This document shows, one piece after another, positions 1 through 7,643 of a stretch of 60,817 nt of DNA (its first letter is position 1; every line of letters starts with the position of its first letter). This DNA comes from an uncultured Spirochaetaceae bacterium (GTDB lineage Bacteria > Spirochaetota > Spirochaetia > Treponematales > Treponemataceae). The notes under the pieces were generated by a model. That model saw only the letters and a program-made list of their open reading frames with translations, did no database searches and was not told the origin of the DNA. The position numbers were made by a program, and so were the translations under genes. Location: NCBI GenBank assembly GCA_902799665.1, contig CADCBK010000003.1:71566-132382 (forward strand), written 5' to 3'.

Positions 1-1075
1 AGGGCGCGAAGCTTACCCGCTGCTTTCTTTTGGTGTCCGTGGCTTGGTCCACTATCACCACTTCGTATTCAACAGGCTTTTCCTGAATGCCAAAGGCTTT
101 TTTTAGGGCTGCGATGAACTGGCCCCAAAAACTAGTGGAGGCGCTTTGAAGCGTTTCGTTGTTTTCCGAAAGCTTTGTGTAAACAGCCGCAAGTGGCGTG
201 ACTTGGGCGCACAAAGAATGAATCGCGGCCAAAAGCATTTCCTTTGTGTTTATTTCGTTCGTGGAGCTTTTGCTTTTCTCTTCCTTTATCGCCAGCTTTT
301 CCAGCGTGGCCGCTTGAATCTGCTCGCGGTCGGCGGCTTGGTCTTCGCGCGCGATTTCTTCAATCAGCTGCGTGTAGAAGGGTTCTCCTCCCATCGAGGC
401 GTTGAATATTTTCTTTATTTGCGCGACTTCCTCTTTTTCGGAAGAGAAGGCTTTTTCCTGGTCGAATTTGGGATTGAGGATGACGTTTTTTCTAACCTTG
501 TATTTGTAGACCTCGCGTTGAAAATCCGACAAGTCCTTGAAGATGCGGGCGATTTCCGAGTTTGCCTTTTGTATCTTTGAAATAATGTCGCTTACGGAAC
601 TTGAAGTGAGCATGTCGCCGCCGCGCTTTATTTCCATGACCAGCTGGCCAAGGCCGCGCGTGTTGGGCATGGTGTTGTTGGGCGAAAGCGAGTTCCATAT
701 GAATGAATTGTTGTAGTCAAGGAGCTTTTTTATTTCCGGTATCTTAAGGCTGTCGATTGAAAATTTGTAGTAGGTGCAAATCCAGTCCAGCATCGTTTCA
801 AATTCAGAAAAGCGCATGCCTATGATTGCGGTTCGCTCTCCTTCGATGAACTGGGTGTTGTCCAAAGGCTTGATTCCCGAAATCTTTCGGTCAAGCTTGT
901 AGGGATCCGGCTTGACCAATGATTTTTTTATCATCAAGTCCTGAAGGTTTTTTACGCAGGTGTGAAAGAGTCTGTAATTTTCTGAGATTTGCGGAATGAC
1001 GTTTGAATTGTACCATTCAATTTTAGCGTCCGCCGCTTCAATAACCTTTTTCGAAAATTCAATCGATTCCGCCAT
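1..1075 (-). CDS. Unrecognised protein, 3' part outside window
   Basis: An open frame runs from an ATG at 1075 to the left window edge without a stop, giving about 358 visible codons. The predicted protein starts MAESIEFSKKVIEAA and is mostly charged and helical, with no signal peptide or membrane segment in the visible part. I recognise no domain. Its ATG lies one base after the TAG stop of the upstream gene (1077-1079), so the two are probably co-transcribed and translationally coupled. The same one-base arrangement recurs between metF and the next gene, so metF and these two genes look like one operon. Possibly a conserved treponemal family of unknown function; that is a guess from context. 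Confidence 0.75.
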   Translation of the reverse strand, partial: MAESIEFSKKVIEAADAKIEWYNSNVIPQISENYRLFHTCVKNLQDLMIKKSLVKPDPYKLDRKISGIKPLDNTQFIEGERTAIIGMRFSEFETMLDWICTYYKFSIDSLKIPEIKKLLDYNNSFIWNSLSPNNTMPNTRGLGQLVMEIKRGGDMLTSSSVSDIISKIQKANSEIARIFKDLSDFQREVYKYKVRKNVILNPKFDQEKAFSSEKEEVAQIKKIFNASMGGEPFYTQLIEEIAREDQAADREQIQAATLEKLAIKEEKSKSSTNEINTKEMLLAAIHSLCAQVTPLAAVYTKLSENNETLQSASTSFWGQFIAALKKAFGIQEKPVEYEVVIVDQATDTKRKQRVSFAP

Positions 1076-1076
1076 A

Positions 1077-1955
1077 CTATCTATTATCGGCGCGTTTCTC
1101 TGTTTTTATTAGCCAATTTTTTATGGGCTCGCTCCAGTCCTTGCAGTCCTTGCCTTCTTCCATAAATCCTAAAAACAGGTTTTTCATGTAGTCTAAAATC
1201 CGCTTTTTGTCCTCGCTTGGAATGTCGACGGCGCTTTTGAACATTGAGTCCAAAAAGCCCAGCGCGTCCTCTTTTGAAAAGAGGGAAGGAAAAACCCTTG
1301 CGGTCATGTAGAGCGCGGCCGAGACGCAGTTTACGCTGTGCTGCTTTACATACAAGACTGTTTCGGCGATGTTCACCGCGCCTTTGTACAAGTCCTGGTT
1401 CCACGAGTCTTGCTCCTCTTTTGAGTATCCTTCCTCCGCAAAGGCTTTTCGCATAAAAGAGTAAGTCAGGCACACAACTGTTATGTGCAAGGATGGAACG
1501 CAAAGGTAGTGCGGGTCAAGCATGTGGACGCCCGCGAAATAAATTCTCTTCTTGTAATGCGGCCTGTTGGTAGTGGAAAGCCTAAAGCGGTAGACGCCCG
1601 CCGCGCTTTTGTAAGCGTCCCTGATATTGCGGTAAAATTGCGCAAGCCTGGGAGCCGCTTTTTTTACGCCGAGCGTTTGTATCAAAAGGCCCAGCGGCCT
1701 TATCCAGTATTTCACGAAGCCCAAGTATTCGGCGATTTTTCTTGTGTTGAACGGAACTAAATCGTCCAAGGGATTGTCAACATGGACAATCGGCGTTCTT
1801 GTGAATTTGAATTTTCTCAAAAATTGAAGGATGAAAAAATCCGCGGCGACGGTTTTTAAGTATGAAACCGTGCTTAAAACGACTTTTGGATGGGTCAAGC
1901 TGACGATCCAAGTGGGAAGAAGGCTGAACTTTTCCAAAGGCTTTACAGCGCTCAT
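1077..1955 (-). CDS. Unrecognised conserved-type protein downstream of metF
   Basis: 292 residues from the ATG at 1955, starting MSAVKPLEKF. A TTG at 1976 would add seven residues but has no ribosome-binding site and lies inside metF. The ATG at 1955 is one base after the metF stop and has a GGAG about 15 bases upstream, so I take the ATG. The protein is basic, with several hydrophobic stretches but no clear signal peptide. Around residues 165-172 it contains CVPSLHIT, which faintly resembles the PSxH motif of PAP2-type phosphatases. The rest of that signature is not evident, so I assign no function. It is followed one base later by another unrecognised gene. Confidence 0.7.
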   Translation of the reverse strand: MSAVKPLEKFSLLPTWIVSLTHPKVVLSTVSYLKTVAADFFILQFLRKFKFTRTPIVHVDNPLDDLVPFNTRKIAEYLGFVKYWIRPLGLLIQTLGVKKAAPRLAQFYRNIRDAYKSAAGVYRFRLSTTNRPHYKKRIYFAGVHMLDPHYLCVPSLHITVVCLTYSFMRKAFAEEGYSKEEQDSWNQDLYKGAVNIAETVLYVKQHSVNCVSAALYMTARVFPSLFSKEDALGFLDSMFKSAVDIPSEDKKRILDYMKNLFLGFMEEGKDCKDWSEPIKNWLIKTEKRADNR

Positions 1956-1956
1956 T

Positions 1957-2835
1957 CTATTTGTTGCAGGCTCCAATTATGTCGTTTACGTTTTCCAAAA
2001 TCGCTTGGGCGATTTCCGGCTTGTTCATCGTGTAAATGTGAATGCCGCGAATTCCGTTTGAAATCAAGTCTATTATTTGGTCGGTGGCGTAGGCGATTCC
2101 CGCCTGCCTTAACGCTTCGGGCGAAGAGCCAAAGCGGTCGCAAATCGCCAAAAGCTTTCGCGGAATGAAGGCGTTTGAAAGCTTTATCATTTTTGGAATT
2201 TGCGCCACCGCGGTAATCGGCATTATTCCCGCCAATACCGGCAAGTGGATTCCCGCCGCTTCAAGCCTGTACAAAAAGCTGTAGAGCATGTCGTTGTCAA
2301 AGAACATTTGCGTCGTCAAAAAGTCGGCGCCGGCGTCAACCTTTTTTTTCAAAAGCTCTATGTCTTCGATGCGGTTGGCCGATTCCGGATGGCCTTCCGG
2401 GTAACAGGCGCCGCCAACGCAAAAGCCGTTGCTTTTAAGGACGGCGGTAAGCTCGTCGGCGTGCTTGTATCCGTCGCGCGTCGCTTCTTCTTCGGTCATT
2501 CCCTGCGGTATGTCTCCGCGCAAGGCCAGGATGTTTTGGATTCCCGCGGCCTTCATTTGTTCCATCGTTTGGGCGATTTTTTCTTTTGTTGAATTTACGC
2601 AAGTCAAGTGGGTTAGGGAAGAGGCTCCGTTTTCCGCGACAATTTTTGAGACTTCCATTGTTTGGCCTTGCGTGCTTCCTCCGGCGCCGCAAGTGACGCT
2701 GATAAAGTCGGGCTTTAAGGCCGCGAGCGTCTTGATTTTTTCAGGGAGGGCTCCAAGGTTTCCTTCCTGCTTTGGCGGAAAGACTTCAAAAGAGAGCGTA
2801 AGTTTTTTGCTTGCGAAAATATCCTTTATTTGCAT
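1957..2835 (-). CDS. metF: 5,10-methylenetetrahydrofolate reductase
   Basis: 292 residues, the usual length for bacterial MetF. It reduces 5,10-methylene-THF to 5-methyl-THF with NAD(P)H and FAD, supplying methyl groups for methionine synthesis. Family signatures are visible: SFEVFPPK near the N-terminus, ISVTCGAGGST around residues 45-56, the LALRGDIP segment near residue 103, and FLTTQMFFD in the second half. The TIM-barrel core appears complete. The start is the ATG at 2835, six bases after a TATAAT box with no Shine-Dalgarno sequence, so the mRNA is predicted to be leaderless. Two unrecognised genes follow with one-base gaps and are probably co-transcribed. Confidence 0.95.
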   Translation of the reverse strand: MQIKDIFASKKLTLSFEVFPPKQEGNLGALPEKIKTLAALKPDFISVTCGAGGSTQGQTMEVSKIVAENGASSLTHLTCVNSTKEKIAQTMEQMKAAGIQNILALRGDIPQGMTEEEATRDGYKHADELTAVLKSNGFCVGGACYPEGHPESANRIEDIELLKKKVDAGADFLTTQMFFDNDMLYSFLYRLEAAGIHLPVLAGIMPITAVAQIPKMIKLSNAFIPRKLLAICDRFGSSPEALRQAGIAYATDQIIDLISNGIRGIHIYTMNKPEIAQAILENVNDIIGACNK

Positions 2836-2841
2836 GGCCGC

Positions 2842-2870
2842 ATTATAATATATATAGAAAAAAATTACAA
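2842..2870 (-). promoter_or_regulatory. metF promoter, predicted leaderless
   Basis: On the minus strand TTGTAA (2865-2870) and TATAAT (2842-2847) are separated by 17 bases. Only six bases separate the -10 box from the metF ATG, so transcription should begin at or next to the A of the start codon. The promoter lies just beyond the stop codon of rqcH. Confidence 0.65.
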
Positions 2871-2895
2871 TAAAGCCGCGCCTGGGCGAAAGCCG

Positions 2896-4374
2896 CTAGA
2901 GCTCGTCGCCTTGGCGGGCAAGCTCAAGGCGCTTTAGCCGTTCGCTGTCCAGCGTTATTGAAAGGTTTTTTTCCTGCGAAGGAAGGACCAGGCCTTTTGG
3001 TCCGTTCTTTGCGCGGCGCAAATGCTTTACCTGCGTGTAGTAAAGGTCGGCCTTTCCGTTTTTGCGCGCCTTGGAAAAGTAGACGGCCAAATTGCCCGCG
3101 TCCAAAAGTATGTCCAGCGGAATCGTTTTTCCGGCGCGGTATTTTATGAAGACGTAGCCGCCCGGACAATCGCGGGTGTGAAGCCACATGTCGCTTCCCT
3201 TTACATGGCGGCGCAAAAGCTCGTCGTTTTCGTTGGCGTCGCGGCCCACTAGAATGTACCAGCCGTTCACTGTGTAGTCTAGGCCGGGATGGCTTTTCTT
3301 TATTTTTTGGCGGGGAGCGGAATCCTTTCGCAAAAGCTGCTCAATGCGGACCGGATTTTTTTCGTTCAAAATTTCTTGGTAGGCCTTGTCCAGGGCCGCG
3401 AGTTTTTTTTGCGAAAGCTCAATCTCGGCCTTTAACTCCTCCGCGCCGCTCAGTTGTTTTTTATACAGCTCGTAGTAACGGGCGGCGTTGGCTTGAGCCG
3501 AAATTTTCGGGTCGATTTTTATTTGAACGGTCGCGCCGCTTTCGTAGTCCTCGCATTCCAAAAAATTTGAATCGGCGCCGATTAAATGAGCGTTTGCAAG
3601 AATCAAGTCGCCCCAATGCTTTTTTTTGCCCGCCGTCTCAAAGTCGGCCTTTTTCTTTTGCAGGCGTTCAAGCGCGGCTTCCTGCTTGGAGCGGCGCGTT
3701 TCATGCCAGGCTTTGGCTTTTTCCAAAAGGGCGTCGCGAGAAAGGTTTGAGGAACGCTCGCTGTAAAACCAATCGACCTTTTGGTTGAACGAAAGGGGCG
3801 GCCAGTCGGGATGCTGGCGGGAAACCTCTTCCTGGACGTCGGCAAAGTCGCGGGCAGGAAAGCGCGCGCCGGCGTCTTGGCCTTGCAAAGCCTTTTCTTT
3901 GGCGCTTTCCCAAATCGCTTCTTCGTCAAAGACGCCGCCTGTGACCTCTCCTTTTTGCGGGCGGCGGAACATCGTGTCCAAGATATTGTTGTCTTTGTCG
4001 CACAAAATTATGTTGGCGGCGGCGCTCCACAAGCGGACAAACATATTGTAGCGCTCGTCGCCGTGGCCCAGCTCAAATTTTATGATTCGCTCAAAGCCGA
4101 TTTGCGCGCATGAAAGAATTTTCGCGCCGCGAATCCTGGACTTTAGGAATTCCATAAAGCGCAGGGGCTTTTCGTTTTTGGGAATTTTCCGCCGCGTTTC
4201 GTTGATGCGGGTGGCGTCGTGGCCCGCGCAAATCAAAATCGTTTTGGCCGCGCCTTCCTTGTAAACGTATAGCGCGATTGTGTCATAGCCGGGCTGGACA
4301 ATGTCTTGGACAAAGCTTCCGGTCAAGTCGAGTTCGCTTAGAATTAAATTTATTTCGTTGCAGTTAAGTGACAT
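2896..4374 (-). CDS. rqcH: NFACT-family ribosome quality control protein RqcH
   Basis: 492 residues from the ATG at 4374. Bacterial RqcH binds obstructed 50S subunits and adds C-terminal alanine tails to stalled nascent chains. The N-terminal NFACT-N region (residues 1-200) is followed by a charged coiled-coil middle section. The C-terminal NFACT-R domain carries the family pattern HPGLDYTVNGWYILVGRDA, then SDMWLHTRDCPGGYVFI. At about 490 residues it is shorter than the roughly 570 usual in Firmicutes, mainly in the middle. An in-frame ATG at 4383 lies only two bases from the -10 box and so would probably not be transcribed. The ATG at 4374 gives the family-typical MSL start. No Shine-Dalgarno site is seen, so a leader of a few bases is predicted. 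Confidence 0.9.
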   Translation of the reverse strand: MSLNCNEINLILSELDLTGSFVQDIVQPGYDTIALYVYKEGAAKTILICAGHDATRINETRRKIPKNEKPLRFMEFLKSRIRGAKILSCAQIGFERIIKFELGHGDERYNMFVRLWSAAANIILCDKDNNILDTMFRRPQKGEVTGGVFDEEAIWESAKEKALQGQDAGARFPARDFADVQEEVSRQHPDWPPLSFNQKVDWFYSERSSNLSRDALLEKAKAWHETRRSKQEAALERLQKKKADFETAGKKKHWGDLILANAHLIGADSNFLECEDYESGATVQIKIDPKISAQANAARYYELYKKQLSGAEELKAEIELSQKKLAALDKAYQEILNEKNPVRIEQLLRKDSAPRQKIKKSHPGLDYTVNGWYILVGRDANENDELLRRHVKGSDMWLHTRDCPGGYVFIKYRAGKTIPLDILLDAGNLAVYFSKARKNGKADLYYTQVKHLRRAKNGPKGLVLPSQEKNLSITLDSERLKRLELARQGDEL

Positions 4375-4385
4375 GCTTTTCATAA

Positions 4386-4437
4386 AATATAGCGCGAATT
4401 AAAAAAAATTGCAAATTTTCATGTAATGCGCTATAAT
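4386..4437. promoter_or_regulatory. Divergent promoters sharing one -35 hexamer
   Basis: TTGCAA at 4409-4414 is its own reverse complement. On the minus strand it stands 17 bases from TATATT (4386-4391), in front of rqcH. On the plus strand it stands 17 bases from TATAAT (4432-4437), in front of the lipoprotein gene. Both -10 boxes are immediately preceded by GCGC. If both are used, RNA polymerase can occupy only one direction at a time. Confidence 0.6.
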
Positions 4438-4504
4438 TGGGCATTATTCGCTCTGACTTTATGAAAATGCGCGGATAAAATTCAATCATGCAAGGAGAGA
4501 ACGC

Positions 4505-6472
4505 ATGAGAAAATTACTAAACTTTTGTAGGGGGGGGGTATTAGCTAGCCTCTTCATCATCGCCATGTTGGCGCACATTGGCTGCTCCAACAGTTCTGGA
4601 GGAAGCGGCCCCACGGTCAATTACACTGTTACGTTTGACGCCAACGGCGGAACGATAACCACGACCACCCAAACCGTTCCCGCAAACACGGCTACGGCTC
4701 TTAAGACGGCGGCCGCATTGGGACTTTCGCGCGAAGGTTACACGTTCGGCGGCTGGGCAAAGGCAAGTTCGGCCACAACCGCGGATTATGCGGACGGAGC
4801 CAACGTTACGCTCAGCGCAAACCTTACGCTCTACGCGCTTTGGACCGCCGCTCCGACGCTCGACCTTTCGACTGTGACTGCGGACACTGTCATTAAGGAC
4901 AACACGATTGTCACTGGAACGCTAGGCGCCAACGTAAAAATCAGCATCGCCGACGGCGCGACAGTAACATTGAAGGACGTTACAATCAACGGAACTGACG
5001 ACGCAAGCTATAAGTGGGCGGGATTGACTTGCGCGGGCGACGCCACAATCACGCTTGAGGGAACAAACAAGTTAAATGGATTTTTGAAGTATTACCCCGG
5101 ACTTTTTGTTCCAAAAGGAAAGACCCTTACCATAAAGGGAAGCGGCAACCTCAACGCGAGCAGCGGAAACGCCGCGGGAATCGGCGGTTGCTATACGCTT
5201 CCTTCCACCAGTGGAATCTCAATAGAAGACGGCAGCTGCGGAAAAATTGTCATAGAGGGCGGAACAATCATCGCGCGCGGCGGCTCCTTGTCAGCCGGCA
5301 TTGGAAGCGGCGGCTGCGGCTGCTCTTGCGACGGCGTTGAAATAAAAGGCGGAACTGTCACGGCGGAGGGCGGCGACAGCGCGGCCGGCATTGGCTGTGG
5401 CGGCGGATCCGGCGCGGGCGGCGAAGGAACTTCTTGCGGCCCCATCTCAATTACAGGCGGAACCGTCACGGCGACTGGAGGCGGGTATGCCGCCGGCGTG
5501 GGAACTGGAAGCGGCGCCAGCAACAAGTGCGGAGCCATAACCGTCGCGAAAACAGTGACAAAGTTTAAGGCAAGCAAAGGAAGCGGCGCCACTAACAGCG
5601 TTGGCCTTAGCCGCACCGGTGTGGACAACATGACTTGCGGCGCGGTCACCATTGGCGGCACAGAGTATTGGGACGGCTCGGCCTACCAGAACGACGGCGC
5701 TACAGTCCTTGGTCAAAGCCCGTACACTTATCTTAATCTTGCGAAACTTACCGCTGACACAGTTCTAGAAAACGGCACTACGGTCACAGGAACGCTTGGC
5801 GCGAGCGTAAAGATTTCGATTGCCGCAGGGGCTTCCGTTACGCTTAATAACGTAAGCATTAACGCGGACGGAAGTTTGGCAGGCGCGGACCATGCCGGCC
5901 TTGTTTGCGCGGGCGACGCCACGATTGTTTTGGCCGATGGTTCAACAAACGATGTCAAAGGATTTATGGACGGTCCTTCCGGCGTTCATGTTCTTCCTGG
6001 ATTTACGTTGACAATCAATGGTTCGACAGGCGTTCTTAACGCAAGCACCAAAGGCGGCGGAGCCGGAATTGGCGGTGGCTTTGGATCAGACAGAAATGCT
6101 GGAAACATTGTCATTAACGGCGGCGTAATCAACGCAACTGGCGGTCTTTATGGCGCAGGCATTGGCTGCGGCGGAAGGTCTACCGCAGGGAACATTACCA
6201 TCAACGGTGGAACTATTACTGCGACGGCTGGCCCCTATGCCGCTGGCATTGGTTGCGGACAGACAACAAGCAAGGGTATTGCAAAATGCGGAAATATTGT
6301 CATTGCGAACACTGTGACTAAAGTGACGGCCACAAAAGGCGCTGATTCCATTCACTGTATTGGAAAAGGACAGGAACTAAATGGAAAATCTGCCGTTTGC
6401 GGCACGGTCACCATCGGCGGCGCGGAAGGCGCGATTAGCGACAGCCCTTACATATACCAGCCGCAGCCGTAA
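4505..6472 (+). CDS. Large lipoprotein with InlB-type repeat and duplicated glycine-rich module
   Basis: 655 residues, with a good AGGAG site (4493-4497) before the ATG. The N-terminus is a lipoprotein signal peptide ending in LAHIGC, so the mature protein should be lipidated at Cys27. Residues 40-118 form a Listeria-Bacteroides (InlB B) repeat, with VTFDANGG, YTFGGW and LTLYALW. Two related modules of roughly 200-280 residues follow, at about 120-410 and 411-655. Each starts with LTADTV or VTADTV-like text and carries a CAGDATI segment, then glycine-rich repeats such as AAGIGCGGG. A surface or periplasmic carbohydrate-binding or adhesin-like role is plausible but not shown. A run of nine G lies within the signal-peptide codons. 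Confidence 0.9.
   Translation: MRKLLNFCRGGVLASLFIIAMLAHIGCSNSSGGSGPTVNYTVTFDANGGTITTTTQTVPANTATALKTAAALGLSREGYTFGGWAKASSATTADYADGANVTLSANLTLYALWTAAPTLDLSTVTADTVIKDNTIVTGTLGANVKISIADGATVTLKDVTINGTDDASYKWAGLTCAGDATITLEGTNKLNGFLKYYPGLFVPKGKTLTIKGSGNLNASSGNAAGIGGCYTLPSTSGISIEDGSCGKIVIEGGTIIARGGSLSAGIGSGGCGCSCDGVEIKGGTVTAEGGDSAAGIGCGGGSGAGGEGTSCGPISITGGTVTATGGGYAAGVGTGSGASNKCGAITVAKTVTKFKASKGSGATNSVGLSRTGVDNMTCGAVTIGGTEYWDGSAYQNDGATVLGQSPYTYLNLAKLTADTVLENGTTVTGTLGASVKISIAAGASVTLNNVSINADGSLAGADHAGLVCAGDATIVLADGSTNDVKGFMDGPSGVHVLPGFTLTINGSTGVLNASTKGGGAGIGGGFGSDRNAGNIVINGGVINATGGLYGAGIGCGGRSTAGNITINGGTITATAGPYAAGIGCGQTTSKGIAKCGNIVIANTVTKVTATKGADSIHCIGKGQELNGKSAVCGTVTIGGAEGAISDSPYIYQPQP
4530..4538 (+). 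repeat. Poly-G tract (G9) in a signal-peptide coding region
   Basis: Nine consecutive G occur nine codons after the start of the lipoprotein gene, encoding part of RGGVLA. Gain or loss of one or two G would shift the frame at the signal peptide and switch the protein off. The tract is in frame in this sequence. Confidence 0.9.
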
Positions 6473-6474
6473 TT

Positions 6475-6512
6475 GTCATCGCCGTCGCGGATTTGTCCGC
6501 GCGGCGATTGAC
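6475..6512 (+). terminator. Hairpin downstream of the lipoprotein gene
   Basis: GTCATCGCCG followed by CGCGGA pairs with TCCGCG and GGCGATTGAC across a TTTG loop, with one bulge and one mismatch. It starts two bases after the stop. No U-run follows, so it may protect the 3' end or act together with the terminator at 6601. Confidence 0.5.
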
Positions 6513-6528
6513 AAAGCTCAGGCGGTCT

Positions 6529-6606
6529 CCGCTCGTGTTTTCGGTTGCAAGCCCGCAATCGTAAGTACGAGCGGTTTCGCCGCGTCCTTCGGACGCTACA
6601 CGGCGG
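6529..6606 (+). repeat. Dispersed structured intergenic repeat, copy A
   Basis: The element begins CCGCTCGT and pairs with CGAGCGG at 6568-6574. A second stem-loop follows, with GCGTCC-TTC-GGACGC nested inside CGCCG and CGGCG. Related copies lie at 13059, 34073 (reverse) and 49184. It lies between convergent genes. Confidence 0.7.
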
Positions 6607-6638
6607 TCTTCCTATGAGGGGAGGCCGCCGTTTTTTTT
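6601..6638 (+). terminator. Intrinsic terminator
   Basis: CGGCGG plus CTTCC pairs with GGGGAG plus CCGCCG around a TATGA loop, followed by eight T. It overlaps the end of repeat copy A and probably ends lipoprotein transcription. Confidence 0.7.
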
Positions 6639-6645
6639 ATTTGTC

Positions 6646-7326
6646 TTACATTCTTTGCGCGCTAAGTTTTCGCCAGTAGTCTTTTTTGAACAGATGGGGT
6701 GAGCCAAAGAATTCTTTCTCTGAATTGGAGAATTGTCCAATGTCAATTTTGGCTTTTATGTGTTCCAAAGTGCAAATTAAATCGGCGACTTGAAAAAGCT
6801 TGTAATCTACAGGACTTATTTTTCGAACTTCAACATTCGCGAACATCGTGTTGAACAGGATATTCAAAATTCGCTTTAACGGCTTTTGACCATTGTCATA
6901 GTAAATAATGATTTTGTCAAAAAAATGTCAATAATCAGAGTGTCTTTCTATTTGCGCTTTTATTTCTTTTGTAATTTTTGCTTCAAGAATGTCGGAGTCG
7001 GCGCATTCCGATTTTTTTATTTGAACCGCAAAAAAATGAAGAGGACATTTTCTTGTGAATCTAAAAAGCAGGTTGAAAAGTTTCTTTCTAACTTCAATGT
7101 CAAGGTATTTGTAATCGCCCTCCCGCCGAATAAGCGGGGCTGTGTGTATTGCGTGATGGGCATAGCCAAGCGAAGCCAAATATTTTTCCAAGCCATTTAT
7201 TTCAGCTTGTATGGAATCGGATTGTTCATGGGTTATGACGGAAACAATGTAGTAAGGGGAATGCGCTTCATAGCCGCCGAAATCTCCGGCCTCGTCTATG
7301 AAGCAACTTAGAGTGTTTTCTACCAA
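6646..7326 (-). pseudogene. DUF3800-family gene interrupted by one in-frame TGA
   Basis: The start is a TTG at 7326 with GGAG nine bases upstream. The first segment (7326-6928) encodes 132 residues with the family N-terminus SCFIDEAGDFGGYE. Translation stops at TGA 6928-6930, but the same frame continues without further stops to 6646. That part reads HFFDKIIIYYDNGQKPLKRI and then, after KISPVDYK, LFQVADLI, which is the conserved C-terminal part of DUF3800. Read through, the product would be about 226 residues, the normal family length. One base change therefore separates it from an intact gene. It may be a recent null, a sequencing error or a read-through case. DUF3800 proteins have conserved acidic residues and are suspected nucleases; that function is not established here. 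Confidence 0.8.
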
Positions 7327-7353
7327 AACGAGCCGCTCCGATTTTTGCAGGGT

Positions 7354-7414
7354 AAAAAAAATGGCGCGGGATCCCCACGCCGTTTAGGTGGACCGAGGTT
7401 TTTCAACCAGCCCA
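7354..7414 (-). ncRNA. Short two-hairpin RNA upstream of the DUF3800 gene
   Basis: A predicted transcript of about 60 nt starts near 7414, just after a strong promoter. The first hairpin is GGTT-GAAA-AACC with a GNRA tetraloop (about 7398-7409). A CCACCTAAA linker follows. The second hairpin is an 8-bp stem (7363-7381) with a GAU loop and one GU pair, then eight U. That is a textbook intrinsic terminator 28 bases before the DUF3800 start codon. No ORF fits. RNA motifs associated with DUF3800 genes have been described by comparative genomics (recalled, not checked). Promoter, RNA, terminator and protein gene in this order also resembles type III toxin-antitoxin loci. Confidence 0.6.
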
Positions 7415-7420
7415 ATTGTT

Positions 7421-7448
7421 ATTATACATGAGATTGTTGTTTTGTCAA
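7421..7448 (-). promoter_or_regulatory. Strong promoter for the short RNA and DUF3800 gene
   Basis: On the minus strand a consensus TTGACA (7443-7448) is 16 bases from a consensus TATAAT (7421-7426). It is the best sigma-70 match in the window. Transcription should start near 7414. Confidence 0.75.
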
Positions 7449-7565
7449 TATGTTTTTTCATTTGCAATAATCTTGCAATACGCTTGACGAAGTTTTTTTC
7501 TTGCAAGCAAAAATACGAGCGAAAGCTCCCTTTTTCTCCCCGCCTTCCCCCTCAAAAAAAATTCA

Positions 7566-7594
7566 TTGAAAAAAACGCGAATTCGCGCTAAAAT
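7566..7594 (+). promoter_or_regulatory. Promoter with palindromic spacer before the TIGR03546 gene
   Basis: TTGAAA (7566-7571) and TAAAAT (7589-7594) are 17 bases apart. The spacer holds the 12-base palindrome CGCGAATTCGCG and ends in GCGC next to the -10 box. The 7327-7565 interval otherwise holds only the short RNA unit and AT-rich sequence. Confidence 0.55.
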
Positions 7595-7643
7595 ATTCTA
7601 TTATTTAACCTTTCACAAAACGTTCCGAAAAACGGAGGAAAAA

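Noticed and set aside
1956..1976. TTG start adding seven residues to the gene after metF
   Set aside because: No ribosome-binding site and a better ATG one base after the metF stop.
5191..5661. Long Pro/Ala-rich open frame opposite the lipoprotein gene
   Set aside because: It mirrors the glycine-rich repeats of the real gene on the other strand and has no ribosome-binding site.
7388..7591. 67-codon plus-strand frame before the TIGR03546 gene
   Set aside because: It runs through the promoter regions of two units, has no ribosome-binding site and no recognisable content.
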